A DNA stretch of 64,000 nucleotides from Sporobolomyces roseus (Eukaryota > Basidiomycota > Microbotryomycetes > Sporidiobolales > Sporidiobolaceae), in contig JADILM010000007.1 in assembly GCA_016617785.1 (NCBI GenBank), forward strand, positions 62,001 through 126,000. The letters are read 5' to 3'. The first letter of the stretch is position 1. Each line of letters opens with the position of its first letter. The translations under genes were made by a program, and so were the position numbers. This document shows, piece by piece, positions 1 to 9,715 of the stretch. A model generated the notes under the pieces. It was not told the DNA's origin and did no database searches. It worked only from the letters and a program-made list of their open reading frames with translations.

Positions 1-113
1 GTGCAGAGAGGGGAGAATGGAATGAAGGTGAGGAGGAGAGGAGGAGGAGGTTGAGTATTAGGAATGGAGGTTTGGATCAGGATAGGGATGATCCTTATGA
101 TGGGATGCATTAA
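1..113 (+). CDS. 3' end of an upstream gene (C-terminal fragment)
   Basis: A reading frame enters from the left edge (first full codon at base 3) and stays open to a TAA at 111-113. It gives about 36 residues of a strongly charged, low-complexity C-terminus: Glu/Arg clusters, then an Asp-rich end finishing Asp-Gly-Met-His. No domain is visible, so function cannot be assigned. The frame is the only open one leading to a clean stop before the pyrimidine-rich, gene-free stretch that follows. An open frame this short could occur by chance, so confidence is moderate. Confidence 0.45.
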   Translation, partial: AERGEWNEGEEERRRRLSIRNGGLDQDRDDPYDGMH

Positions 114-895
114 ACTCTCGTGAGTTCGGAATTCGAGCTCTACATCGTCTTTTGCGATACCAGAGCTGATTGTAACGCTTGGATTTCTTCTCACAGTCAA
201 GTATTCACTGCTTTCATCTCGCTTCTCTCGGATCTCCCCCGTTCTCGTATTGTTCACGACCACTTCACGACCCCTTTCCACCTACCACTTAACTTCTCAC
301 ATAAAGGACCCTTTCGACTTTTCTTCCTTTCTCCCTTCATACTGGTCTCCCTCGCAAACCTGTCCCCAACTCTTTTATCTGTACCCACTCTCTCTCTCTC
401 AAACTCCTTCGTCTTTCACCCATACCTTCTCCTTCTTTCCTCTTCTTGCAATTCTGTCCCCCCTTTTTAAGATGCTAATTTCGCTTGACTTGACAGTCGC
501 GAGAAAGCTCTTCGACCTACCTTTTCTTTCCTTCGTTTGTGTTCGTCTTCTGTTTGTTTTCTGGAAATTACCTTACCACCCCCTTGAACCTGACACCTTA
601 CTCTCTTTTCCTTCTTGTGAGAGAGCGGTTGTTAGCTCCTCCCTTCAATTGCTTTGATTTGCTATCACTATACCTCGTTACCCTCGATTTCCTCGCTCGT
701 ACGAATCAGTCTTACGAGCTCAGGGAGATAGTTCCACTCAACCGCGACGAGGTCGGTCGAGTCAACCCGAATCTAGTTGAACAATGCAGCTGAATGAGCA
801 AAAAAACAAGATACAACAAAACACGATTACGAAAAACAACAAAAGACGTCTCTCTTTTCTCTCTACATCCCTCTTTGATGAAATGTGTGTGTTTG
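114..895. other. intergenic region, no gene recognised
   Basis: About 780 bp of pyrimidine-rich sequence on the + strand. Open frames here are low-complexity Ser/Leu/Phe/Pro translations of CT tracts, begin at non-ATG codons in several cases, and match nothing I know. It lies downstream of one gene and downstream of the minus-strand gene at 896-1446, so it probably holds two converging 3' UTRs. Confidence 0.5.
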
Positions 896-1446
896 TTAAC
901 CCCTAGTCATAGCCTGTCTACTCCGCCTCGGTCTCCCCGTATCCGTAAACATCTGACCACCCCCTCCTCCTCCTCCTTTACCAACATTAACTCCCTCATC
1001 TCCCGAGAATTCAAACTCTTTATCACCCCTATCCTGACTAATCGTTATACTAGTCGGATGATGTTGAACTTGAGGAGTATTCGGATCACTACATAATGCT
1101 CATTCAGCTCTCCTCTCTCTCGAAAGCTCTTAAAGAAAAGGGAAGGAGAAAAAACATACATTTCCGCTCTCTCGACTCCCTCGAACCTCTCCCTCGAATT
1201 GATCGGAACATGATATGAACCCGTTGCGTAATCCCACCCTCCCTGACTCCCACCCTTTGAAAGACGGATCGAACGAGAGTAAGCGAGGAGTTTATTGAAT
1301 GATGAGGAATCTAATGAGGCTTTAGAGGCGTCTGAGTCGGGGGAGAGGAAGGGATCGGGAGGGGTTGAGGGAGGTTGAGGAGGGTGGGAATGGGGAGCGG
1401 TTGAGGTGGAAGCGAGAGGTTGAGACGGAGGAGCGGGTTGATTCAT
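896..1446 (-). CDS. hypothetical protein, 159 aa, two exons
   Basis: Minus-strand model: exon 1 1446-1160, exon 2 1088-896. The donor is GTATGT, the acceptor TATGTAG, phase 2. The ATG at 1446 is the first ATG of the frame, although the frame stays open further upstream. The N-terminal 45 residues are Pro/Ser rich. A more conserved-looking middle follows (KLLAYSRSIRLSKGG, GGWDYATGSY), and the protein ends in a Gly run and a basic tail (RPRRSRQAMTRG). I do not recognise the family. The basic Ser-rich N-terminus could be a mitochondrial presequence, but that is a guess. It is transcribed divergently from the cytidine deaminase gene, with 342 bp between the start codons. Confidence 0.5.
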
Positions 1447-1788
1447 TCGAAGGAGAAAGGGTTTGGGCGATTCGATTGGAGAGTGTAGGGGAGGGAGAGG
1501 AGCGATGGGAGGCTAATGAGAGGGTAGTTGAGCAGCTAAGTGGAACGAGTGAGTTGGAGAAGCGAAAGAGAGATGAAAACACTTCTTGTTCTCTTCCACT
1601 TGACTAACAGTTCCGAGAGTCGCTCAGCTACATTCAAGAGCTACTCAATACACTTGGCAACCTCGAGTCAGTCCCTCAAATCGTTAACCTTTCTCAGTCG
1701 GGTGAGCCGCTCCCCCTCTTCCCCTCCCTCTCTTCCTCTTGACACTCCCTGATCCCTCCCTCACCTATCACACAGCTAATACTCACAA
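1447..1788. promoter_or_regulatory. shared divergent promoter region
   Basis: 342 bp between two outward-facing start codons (1446 minus, 1789 plus). The + strand is CT rich close to the deaminase ATG, as is usual for promoters and 5' UTRs in these yeasts. No TATA box or specific operator was recognised. The assignment rests on gene geometry only. Confidence 0.4.
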
Positions 1789-2757
1789 ATGGTCACTTAC
1801 ACTCCCCTCCCACTGACCGAATCACAACGCTCCACTTTAATCTCCTCTGCACTCTCAGGTTCGTCCCTCTCCCCCTCTCACCTCTTCCTTAATCGAGCTG
1901 ATGTAGGGAATGCCGAGTGGTGAACAGCTAGGGATGGGAGTTATTCACCTTATTCAAAGTTTAGGGTTGGGGCTTGTATGTTGACTGATCAAGGCGAGTT
2001 CGTTAAGGGTGCTAATGTAGAATGCGCTAGTTACGGTATGTTTCTCCTCTTATACCTGGAGCCCGAGGAGAGCGGCAGGAGAGGAGGAGGAAAGGCGAGG
2101 TGGAAAGGAGATACGAGGATCGAGATATATCTTTCGCCTCCTTTCTCGACAACTCTTATGCTCACGAGTTGGAATGCTCACTGACTCTCTTCTAATCGAA
2201 CCCTTTCCCTCCTTGTAGGTGGTGCGATTTGTGCTGAACGTACAGCAATCGTGAAAGGAGTTTCAGAAGGAGTCAAAAAATTCGTTGGTCTAGCAGTCAC
2301 TTCGTACGCTTTGTCACTCTCCCCTTAATCTCCCTCCGACTCTGGGTTGATTACGGGGCTTCCGACGCCCTACAGGGATGTACCAGCCATCATCTCACCT
2401 TGTGGAATCTGCCGTCAGTTATTAAGAGAATTCTGTCCACTCGACGTACGTCCTTACTCTCGCACACTCGCCCTCTGACGATCATTGAGTGTCGTGAACC
2501 ATTTCGGATGTACAGATGCCCATTCTACTTGTGCCGTCAAACTACGAGGAAGGTAAGACTCGCACAGTGAAAGTGGATGAAGTAGAGGGAAAGAATACTG
2601 AGGGAGTACTTGTGGAAACTACTATGGGTGAAGTGAGTATACCGTCATCTCTCTCTGTGTCCATCGATTGAAGCGGTACTGATGTAGGACAAATGAGTAG
2701 TTACTGCCGATGAGTTTCGGACCCGAGGATTTGGATAAACCTAGGGAACGCTCCTAG
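1789..2757 (+). CDS. CDD1: cytidine deaminase
   Basis: Deaminates cytidine and deoxycytidine to uridine and deoxyuridine in pyrimidine salvage; cytosolic. Six exons: 1789-1858, 1928-2035, 2219-2303, 2376-2445, 2516-2632, 2701-2757, all with GT/AG junctions that keep the frame. The family signatures run in order across the junctions: YSPYSKFRVGA, then GANVECASYG, then the zinc and catalytic motif GAICAERTA (Cys ligand, Cys-Ala-Glu with the catalytic Glu), then SPCGICRQ supplying the two remaining Cys ligands, and the C-terminal LLPMSFGPEDL. The length of about 168 residues is slightly longer than the usual 130-150, mainly in the insert after the PCxxC strand. The last acceptor (AAATGAGTAG at 2691-2700) is forced, because an earlier AG would bring a stop into frame. 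Confidence 0.93.
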
Positions 2758-3231
2758 AGAGGCCTCAATACGCTCTCAAGCCATAGTCGACACAATTCTG
2801 CCGTCTATCATATCGTCAAGTTTCTCTTTCGTATTATTCCCGTTTCATCGCAAAGCATTCATTTTCGTCTCTCGTTCTCGTTCGGGTCGTCTTCAAGCTC
2901 ACTCTGCTTCGAGACCGTCCCTCGAACAGATCCACAGTGGCTTTTCAGCGGATTCTCGACTTAAGCAAACCCTATCGCTCGTTCCCTCAGACTCCACAAC
3001 CTTTCTTCGCCGATACCTCTTTCTGCCAATTCACAACTCGTACCTCTATCCTCGATCTCGTCAACTTCGGCTCGAAATTGACCCGAACAAAGGAAGGATC
3101 AAAGGGGGGTACAAGCGGAATTTGGCATGAAATTCCCATTCCATGCGATAAAACCGTTTCCTCCTTTCTCCAATTTCTCTTTCTCCTGCTTGCTGCTTCC
3201 CACACTCGTTCCACTCACATTCTTTCAAACC
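2758..3231. other. intergenic region with probable promoter of the next gene
   Basis: 474 bp between the deaminase stop and the ATG of the GPI-type protein. The last 150 bases are a CT-rich tract typical of 5' flanks in this window. No other gene was seen; the open frames here are Ser/Pro/Phe translations of pyrimidine tracts. Confidence 0.4.
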
Positions 3232-4140
3232 ATGCGCTCTACTTCACTCCTCCTCCTCGCATCCACCGGTCAGTCCCTATTCACATTCTCTTCCCTTTCT
3301 CCCCCTCTCTCTCAAAAACGCACTGACCCTCTTCTACCCCTTTCCCCAGCTCTAACGGCTCACGCAACCCTCCTCTTCCCCCGACAAGATTCTTCCTCCT
3401 CCTCGTCGTTGGACTCGGTCTATTCATCCCTCGAATCCTTCTCTCAAGAAGTCGCAACAAAGATCGGACAAGGTGAATGCGTAGAATCTGATTCTTGTGC
3501 AGGTTGGCTCAATGGCGCACTCGTACGTTTCAACTCTCTCTCCTCTCAAATCGCTATTTGGGGGACAGGCCTAATGGATTGAGAGAGGGAGTAGGAGTGT
3601 ATTAGTGGACAAAATGAACTTACTATGGCAAAATGCGCTTGTGATGGTGGGTTGAAAGGAAGGTTCGATACTTGCGTGACTTGTACGTATCTCTACGCTA
3701 TAGTATCCGTCTATCGTCTAGTACGCGGCACTGATAATACGGTTGATCAAATGTACAGGCGTAGGATCCGATTCTGCCACTCAAACTGGTCAAGGTTCGT
3801 TCTCACCCCCTACTCTTCCTATCTCTTCGCTCTCGACGTCTCACTAAAGACCCTTGATCGTCATACAGCGTTCAATCAAGTCTGCACTTCTCTCATGGAC
3901 GGTTCCATCTCCTCTTCCTCCTCTTCCAACGAATCGGCTACTTCCTCCGCCGCTTCTGAGACCGGCGCTTCCTCCTCTTCGGGATCAGCTATTTCCGCTC
4001 CTCCTTCTTCGTCTACTGCCGCTGGATCGAGCGTTGCTCAACCTAGCGCTTCGGCTGATCAAGGATCGGGCGCAGGCAAGGTCGGTGCTTCGATTGTTGG
4101 AGGACTCGTTGGAGCTGGATTGATTGGAATGCTCATGTAG
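3232..4140 (+). CDS. small secreted Cys-rich, Ser-rich GPI-anchor-type protein (copy 1, intact)
   Basis: Five exons: 3232-3268, 3350-3522, 3595-3682, 3759-3794, 3869-4140. The first intron follows the signal peptide core (MRSTSLLLLAST). After the signal peptide comes a globular part with the spacing C-x5-C-x9-C-x11-C-x-C-x10-C-x2-C-x16-C. A long Ser/Ala stretch, likely O-glycosylated, then leads to a hydrophobic C-terminus (GASIVGGLVGAGLIGMLM) with no charged tail, as expected for GPI attachment. Function is unknown. The CxC pair recalls CFEM proteins, but the other spacings do not fit CFEM. The same cysteine framework appears at 21348-22222 and in decayed form at 6637-7493. It faces the F-box pseudogene at 4510-6103; this pair is duplicated just downstream. 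Confidence 0.75.
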
Positions 4141-4509
4141 GGAAATAGGATCCAGGAGTACTCGCGATGGGATAAGAGAGCGCAGGCAGAGATGTGGGAT
4201 GAGTTGGAAAGGGTTTTCTACTTTTGTTGTGTTTCGTTTTCTCTTCCATAATGGATTGTTTATCGGTTGCAACGCATTGGAATCTATCGTACAAAGTACC
4301 GCCACCGAGAGCTGCTTTCACTTTCAAGCGTCGTCAAGGTCGACTGAGCGAGATCTGCTCGAGATTGCGAAACGAGCTTTTCTCTGATTCGACACATCTT
4401 GTCTTCGCTTTACCCGCTCTCCTCTGACCAAGGACACACGAACGAGAAACGACTCGAACTACAAGAGCCAACGAGTAAAGCTAGATTGAATGCATGAGGT
4501 ACAGAAGCA
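4141..4509. other. convergent 3' intergenic region
   Basis: 369 bp between two convergent stop codons. No coding signal was found. The counterpart in the second duplicated unit is 7494-7745. The two share a short motif, AGCACTACTT, around the F-box stop codon, which supports common descent. Confidence 0.4.
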
Positions 4510-6103
4510 CTACTTTCGTTTCTTTCCTCCCCCCTTCTTCTTCGCGTTCCCTCCCCCTTTATTTCCCTTTCCTATACTCCTCGCCTCCGCTCTCTCCTTC
4601 TTGATCAAATCCTGAACCTTCTTTCTTCTCCTCCTCTCTGCTTTCGCTGCCTTTGTCCAATCCTCGCCGTACTTCTTCTTCAATCCAACGAAATCACCAC
4701 ATTCAATCGCTAACGCCGTCCCAACGTGCTTGATCTCAATTAGAGACTCCTCATACACTCCAATCGCATCAATCGCTAACCCTTTGACCTCGATCCCGAA
4801 CCCTCGCAAACTTTCGACCGTCTCACGAAGCGACTCCAAACTGAAGTATCTCCTGAGTTTCTCAAATTCAGGGACTTCCCAACCGGGTCCCAAACTCCCC
4901 AGAGCTACCTTCGGAGGTTTCGCTCCGAAAGGTCCGTCCATTCGCCAACCTATCTTTCCGGCATCAATCTGATCCATCACAATCGTCTTGAGTGAGGGTG
5001 GAAGGTTGGCGTCGTTCTGGAGACTTTCAAGGGGTGGGTATGCTTCGTAAAAAAAGTGAAGAGTCTTGAGTGAAGGAATTTGCTGAAGATAGGAGAGGAC
5101 ATCGTTTGAAAAAGTTCGAGGGCCGAGGTTGAGGGAAGTGAGAGCCTGAAAACGGGGCAACAAGGTATCGCAAGGTGTGATTCCATATCGAGTGGTTAGT
5201 AGAGCCGATTCGAGGGCTGCCGAGTCGAGCGTTAAGGTTTCGAGGGTGACGGGAAGGAGAGGAAGCAAGTTGGTGAAATCGGATCGGTCATTCCCGCACG
5301 TTTCACCCCTTGTGAACCCAGTAAGCTTACGGAAAGCTCCAGCAAAGGCTGCGATAGCTGCTGAGGAATCAGAGGCGCCTCCTTTGACAGCAAGCGAAGT
5401 AATGTGGGAAAAGGCGCTCAGGACGGGGTCGGCGGGAATGAAGAAGGGAGCGCGAGGCTTTGGTTCATGGTGGTCATAGACGATGTAAAGTGTTACAAGA
5501 GAGGGATAGTGTCGAAGGAAGGAGTAGCGTCGGCAATCGAAGGGGTTTGGCCAATCGGAGGGAATTCGGAAAGTGAGTTGCTTTAGATGAGGAGCTTCGA
5601 AGCCGCCATTGAGGAAGAGTCAGTGAAGCAAGTCTGCTTGTGGGAGAATTGGAACGTGTTCAGGCTGATAGTCGAGCAGGGTGAGCCATTCGAGATTCGG
5701 CAGTTTCGGGAGGAAAGAAGCGAGTCGTGTGAGGGGAATCGACGCGAGAGAATTGCTAACTCGGAATTTGAAGGCCTTGACTAGATTCGGTAGTGCTTGA
5801 TCACTCTCTAAGAGGAGTTCGAGACGAAAGAAGGCGCCGACTGAAGGACCACACAAGTCGAGAAGTGAGCGATGCGTTGGAAAGGGAGAAGCGATCGCGA
5901 GATTGGCGCAGTCGGTAGTTTAACATCCTGGTTGTACTCGAGGATCATACTGAGGATCTCTGTGGGTAATTGAGCGAAGGGATCAACCTGAGAAGATCAA
6001 GAATTCAGTGTGCGTTTTGAGGGGTGAAAGGGCTTAGAGGGCGCACCTTGGTAGTCTCTTGAGCATCTGAAGGTTTTTCCTGTATCTTGCGTGGTCTAGG
6101 CAT
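4510..6103 (-). pseudogene. broken F-box/LRR-like gene (duplicate of the gene at 7746-9353)
   Basis: Exon 1 from the ATG at 6103 encodes MPRPRKIQEKPSDAQETTK. After an intron, the F-box-like start VDPFAQLPTEILSMILEY matches the intact paralogue at 7746-9353. Near 5830-5860 the frame breaks: lining up the bases with the paralogue shows this copy 2 nt shorter between a shared CCAACG and a shared CTCTTA. The frame after that break carries an in-frame TGA just before 5620 (LPQADLLH-stop), then stays open to 4510 with clear similarity (GPRTFSNDVLSYL, KIGWRMDGP, EDWTKAAKAERRRRKK). The basic Lys/Gly-rich tail is preserved. Two independent lesions in a region where the paralogue is intact make decay likely. 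A reading or assembly error, or unusual splicing, is less likely but not excluded. Confidence 0.7.
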
Positions 6104-6636
6104 GCTTTAAGAGTGTTGACGAGTGAGATGTAGAGAGCAAGAGGGAATTCGCTGCTTCGTCTCTACCACTTCACTCGGAAGTTCGCTCAGCTTGCAGTAC
6201 GCTGCTAGCAATAGCTTGGATCAGCATACGAGCAGAAGATCAGCTCTAGACGACACTGCAGGCCTCCATTGCTCCGAAAGTCGTCAAACTCGTTTACACT
6301 TTCCTCTGCGACCAGCTCCGCTCCTATCGCCTTACGAAAGGTTCTATGGGTAGCTCAGAGGGGTTCGATCCTCGCTCACCTCCTGAGTGTTCGATGTTTC
6401 TCGAAGCGAGGCACCACCTCAGCTTTCGCCTCCTTTTTTCGTTCGGGGAGCTGGCTGCTCATCGCACCACGAGGTTCCGCTCTAAATCCGTTCATCTACT
6501 GTTTCGCGTCTGCATCTTCCGTCGCCACGCTCCGCCCAAGAGCACGGCCTCGGGGTCCCCGCGTCGTCGTTTTGACTTTCTTCGCTTCTCTCGTTCGTCT
6601 GCTCTTCCCTCTTCATTCTTTACTTCGATTGATACC
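6104..6636. other. intergenic spacer between the two duplicated units
   Basis: 533 bp between the start of the broken F-box gene and the start of GPI-type copy 2, so it should contain two outward promoters. At 6346-6380 a tRNA-like string is seen: an A-box-like GGGTAGCTCAGAGG followed immediately by a B-box-like GGTTCGATCC. There is no room for an anticodon arm, so it cannot be a functional tRNA. Confidence 0.4.
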
Positions 6637-7493
6637 ATGCGCACTTCTACTCTCATCCTCTTCGCTTCAGGTATGTCCCATTCCCTCTCCCCTTTGCCTT
6701 CTTTCCCCGCTGACCCCTCGTGTTCTCTCAGTTCTCGCCGCCAGTGCCTCGTCAATCCTTGAACGTCAAGAGTCTTCATCTTTCGATTCGATCTATAAAC
6801 CAGCCTACGAGTCCATTACGAATTTTCCTCCGAAGCATTCAATAATCAACAATGCAAAGAAGCAGCCGGCGTTGAAACTTGCGATAGCTGGAGAGAAAAC
6901 GCTTTAGTACGTTTCTCCCACGCTCTCTCGTCGAAGTACAGTCTGATTGACGAAGTCTGAGCATACAGAACTGCTCCAACACTGGCAGTAGCGGGAACTT
7001 TACGACATCTTTTTTGAACGCTGCGAACTGTCTCTGTCAAACAGTACGAAGACGCTGTTCGATGCTTGCGCTACTTGTACGTAGCTTTTATCAGCCGAAT
7101 CCACTCTCTTCTATCTACTGATAGAATGCAAGAATCGAGGACAGGTGTAGGATCCGACTCAGCATCTCAAGCTTTGCAATGTGCGTTTTCTCCCTTGACT
7201 TAATCCCTTCTCTCTCCTCTCTATCTCTATTTCTCTCACTCCTCTTTCTTCGTCGCTCACATACTCTCTTGTAACGTGATACAGGGCACAATCAGCTATG
7301 TTCCGTCGCTCCAGCTGACACTCCAGCTACAACCACTAGGAAAAGCCGCATTCCCTTCGCAACGCCAACTTCTTCGAGCTCTACAGCGCCAAGTGAATCC
7401 GGGCGGAGTGGTCAGGGATCCGGAGCTGAGAATTTGGGAGCGTCGCTCGTTGGAGGAATCATTGGAATGGGATTGTTCGTTCTTTTCGCCTAG
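6637..7493 (+). pseudogene. Cys-rich GPI-anchor-type protein, copy 2, apparently frameshifted
   Basis: Clear relative of the gene at 3232-4140, with the same exon layout: signal peptide exon (MRTSTLILFAS), Cys exons, and a final exon with a Ser/Thr stretch ending in a hydrophobic GPI-type tail (GASLVGGIIGMGLFVLFA, TAG at 7491). The cysteine framework is recoverable: C-x8-C-x9-C-x18-C-x-C, then a C-x2-C pair, then x16-C. The reading frame changes twice without usable splice signals: near 6810-6830, between FDSIYKPAYES and EAFNNQQC, and near 7043-7048, between ANCLCQT and TKTLFDACATC. Both changes have the same direction. The conserved pieces on either side argue for recent decay, or for sequence errors. 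The neighbouring F-box gene of this unit is intact. Confidence 0.6.
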
Positions 7494-7745
7494 TCTTCGT
7501 AGTCTGCTCTTTGCTTTCCTGGTAACGTATTGCTACATACTCCTCACGCTATCACCTCAATCGAAAGAGAGCCGTGAGCCGAGAACCAGATGATGAGAAC
7601 TTAGAAACAGATTCAAAGGAAGATCTCTCTCTCCTACGGATATCTCGCGGAGTGTTTTCCTCTCCGTAACTTGAGAGAACATAGGATCTGTCAGGAACAT
7701 TACAGCATAACTACAGCGAGACAGAAAGTTTGAGCATGAAAAGCA
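7494..7745. other. convergent 3' intergenic region of unit 2
   Basis: 252 bp between two stop codons, the counterpart of 4141-4509. No gene recognised. Confidence 0.35.
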
Positions 7746-9353
7746 CTACTTCGACTTCTTCCCACCTTTTCCACTTTTCGACACCCCTCTTTCGGTCTTC
7801 GCCTTTCCTTTCTTCCTCGATTCCGCTTTCTCCTTCTTGATCAGATCCCACGCCTTCTTCCTCCTCCGCCTCTCTGCCTTTGCTGCTTTGGTCCATTCCT
7901 CTCCATACGCCTTTTTCAACTCAGCGAAATCTCCTGTCCCTATCGCTCGTGCCGTCGTGCAATACTTGAGCTGGAGCGTCGCGGCCACTTGTACCTCGAG
8001 AGCTTTGACTGCCGAACCTTCCACCGCGATGCCGAAGTCTTGAAGGATCTGAATAGTTTCGGACAGTTCGTCGATCAAGAAAAACCTTGAATACCTCCAG
8101 AATTGAGGCCAACTCCACCCCGGTCCCAAGGCATGCCTTCCCTGTGCGTTTGACGGAAGCTCGACATAAGGACCGTCCATTCTCCAGCCAATCTTGCCGG
8201 ACTTGATCTGATTCATCACGATCGTCTTGAGCGAGGGAGGGAGAGAGTCGCGTTCTTGAAGATCATCGAGCTCCGGGAAGGCTTCCTCTGAATAGATGAG
8301 AGTTTCGAGGCAAGGGAGGCGTTTGAGGTAGGAGAGGACATCGTTCGAGAAGGTTCGACAGCCGAGGGTCAAAGTCTTGAGCGAGTGGAACCGCGGGAAA
8401 GAAGTGTCGCACGGGAAGATAGCCGATGCGCCCGGAGTGTCGAGATTCACAACTGGAGAGGGGAGGAGGGCGAGAGACTCTAGGTTGTCGGGCAGAAGCT
8501 GAACAATTTTCGTATAGTCACTGAGAGATGCGTCGCCCAACGATGTGCTGCGGCATTGGAAAGAGGTCAAGTTGGGGAACAGTCTCGTGAACTGCGCGGT
8601 CGCTTCCGTGTTTAGAAAGACGCCTCCTCCGAGGGAAAGGGAGGTGATGCGAGAGAAAATGAAGGGTAGAGTATCGAAATGAGGGGGTTCGGAATTCAAA
8701 CGTGAATCCAGGTGGTCGATGGTGATGCCGAGCGAGGTGAGGCAGGGAAAGCGATCGAGGAAGAGGTAATGTTCAGGGTTGTAGCCGTAGCCGTCAAGCC
8801 ATTTCGAGGGCAGTCGAAATGCGATCGAGGTTAAACGAGAGAACTGGATCGAACCGTCGAGGAGAATCGTGGCGAGCTCCGCTTGAGGGAAGGCAGGTAG
8901 CTTCTTTTCCGGGTAGTCGAGCAGCGTCAGGTTTTCGAGGTTGGTGAAAGTCGCGATGAGGGCGGCGATCCTTGCTAGAGGAAATGAAGCGAACGTGTCC
9001 CAAATCCGAAAGTCGAAGGTTTTGACCAAGTCGGTGAGGCTCGGATCCATGATAAGAGCAGATTCGAGGCGAAGAATGGAGGGAAGAGACCTGATTCGAC
9101 ACCTAGTGAAATGCTGAACTCGTTGGAAGGGAAGGAGGGAGCGGGAGATAGGTGCAGAGGGTAGAATATCATCCTTGTTGTGTTCCAGGATCATGCCGAG
9201 GATCTCTGTAGGCAATTGAGCGAATGGATCGAGCTAGCAAGATGGAAAAACATCAGGACGATCAATATCGAGACGAGAGAGGGACACAAAACATACTGGA
9301 GTAGCTACAGGAGCTTCAGAAGGTTCTTTGACGCGCCTACGAGGTCTAACCAT
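7746..9353 (-). CDS. F-box/LRR-like protein (tandem subfamily, intact)
   Basis: Two exons, 9353-9297 and 9233-7746, giving about 514 residues. Exon 1 encodes a basic leader (MVRPRRRVKEPSEAPVATP). The F-box-like motif opens exon 2 (DPFAQLPTEILGMILEH), followed by SRSLLPFQR and then about 300 residues of Leu-rich repeats of irregular length. F-box proteins usually recruit substrates to SCF ubiquitin ligases through Skp1; that role is inferred from the motif. The C-terminus is basic (KAERRRRKKAWDLIKKEK, then a Lys/Gly/Ser tail), unlike the other F-box genes of this window, and could be a nuclear signal. It is the intact partner of the broken copy at 4510-6103 and faces the damaged GPI-type gene at 6637-7493. 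Confidence 0.75.
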
Positions 9354-9715
9354 GTTGTCTAGGTAAGGTGAAGTGAGGTGGAGGAACGAGAAATTTCGCT
9401 CGCGTCGATTCTCAGTTTCCTCTCAAAATTCATTCGAATCCAGCTCTCTTCTGTCTTCGAGATCAACGCCGAGTACGCACTGTGCAGCCGTGTTTGCGCG
9501 CTTCCCGGATTAAAGTTGAAATTCCGCTCTCTCGCTCAATTTTCGCAAACTCGATTCTCTCGAGCGTTGAAGGCATCACAAGCTCAAGACGACGATGAAG
9601 GAATGCTAAATGAGGAGCTAGTGTATTGCGTAAACGAGGGGGAAACGGGGAACTCTACTGTACTACTGATTGTGTTTTTGATACTACTTTCTTGAGGGAC
9701 AAAACTGCGTTACTG
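9354..9715. other. intergenic region
   Basis: 362 bp between the F-box start codon and the VPS10 stop. One + strand frame is open across most of it but has no ATG start and no recognisable domain. It should contain the promoter of the F-box gene and the VPS10 3' end. Confidence 0.4.

Noticed and set aside
120..657. Overlapping + strand frames rich in Ser, Phe and Leu.
   Set aside because: They are translations of CT tracts; at least one starts at TTG, and none has a domain or splice support.
1322..1582. Minus-strand frame MFSSLFRFSNSL... that looks like a mitochondrial presequence.
   Set aside because: Its first codon is GTG, and it cannot be joined to the 896-1446 gene without a splice site that is not there.
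9378..9695. 105-codon + strand open frame downstream of VPS10.
   Set aside because: Starts at GTG, has no recognisable domain and overlaps the likely promoter of the F-box gene and the 3' region of VPS10.
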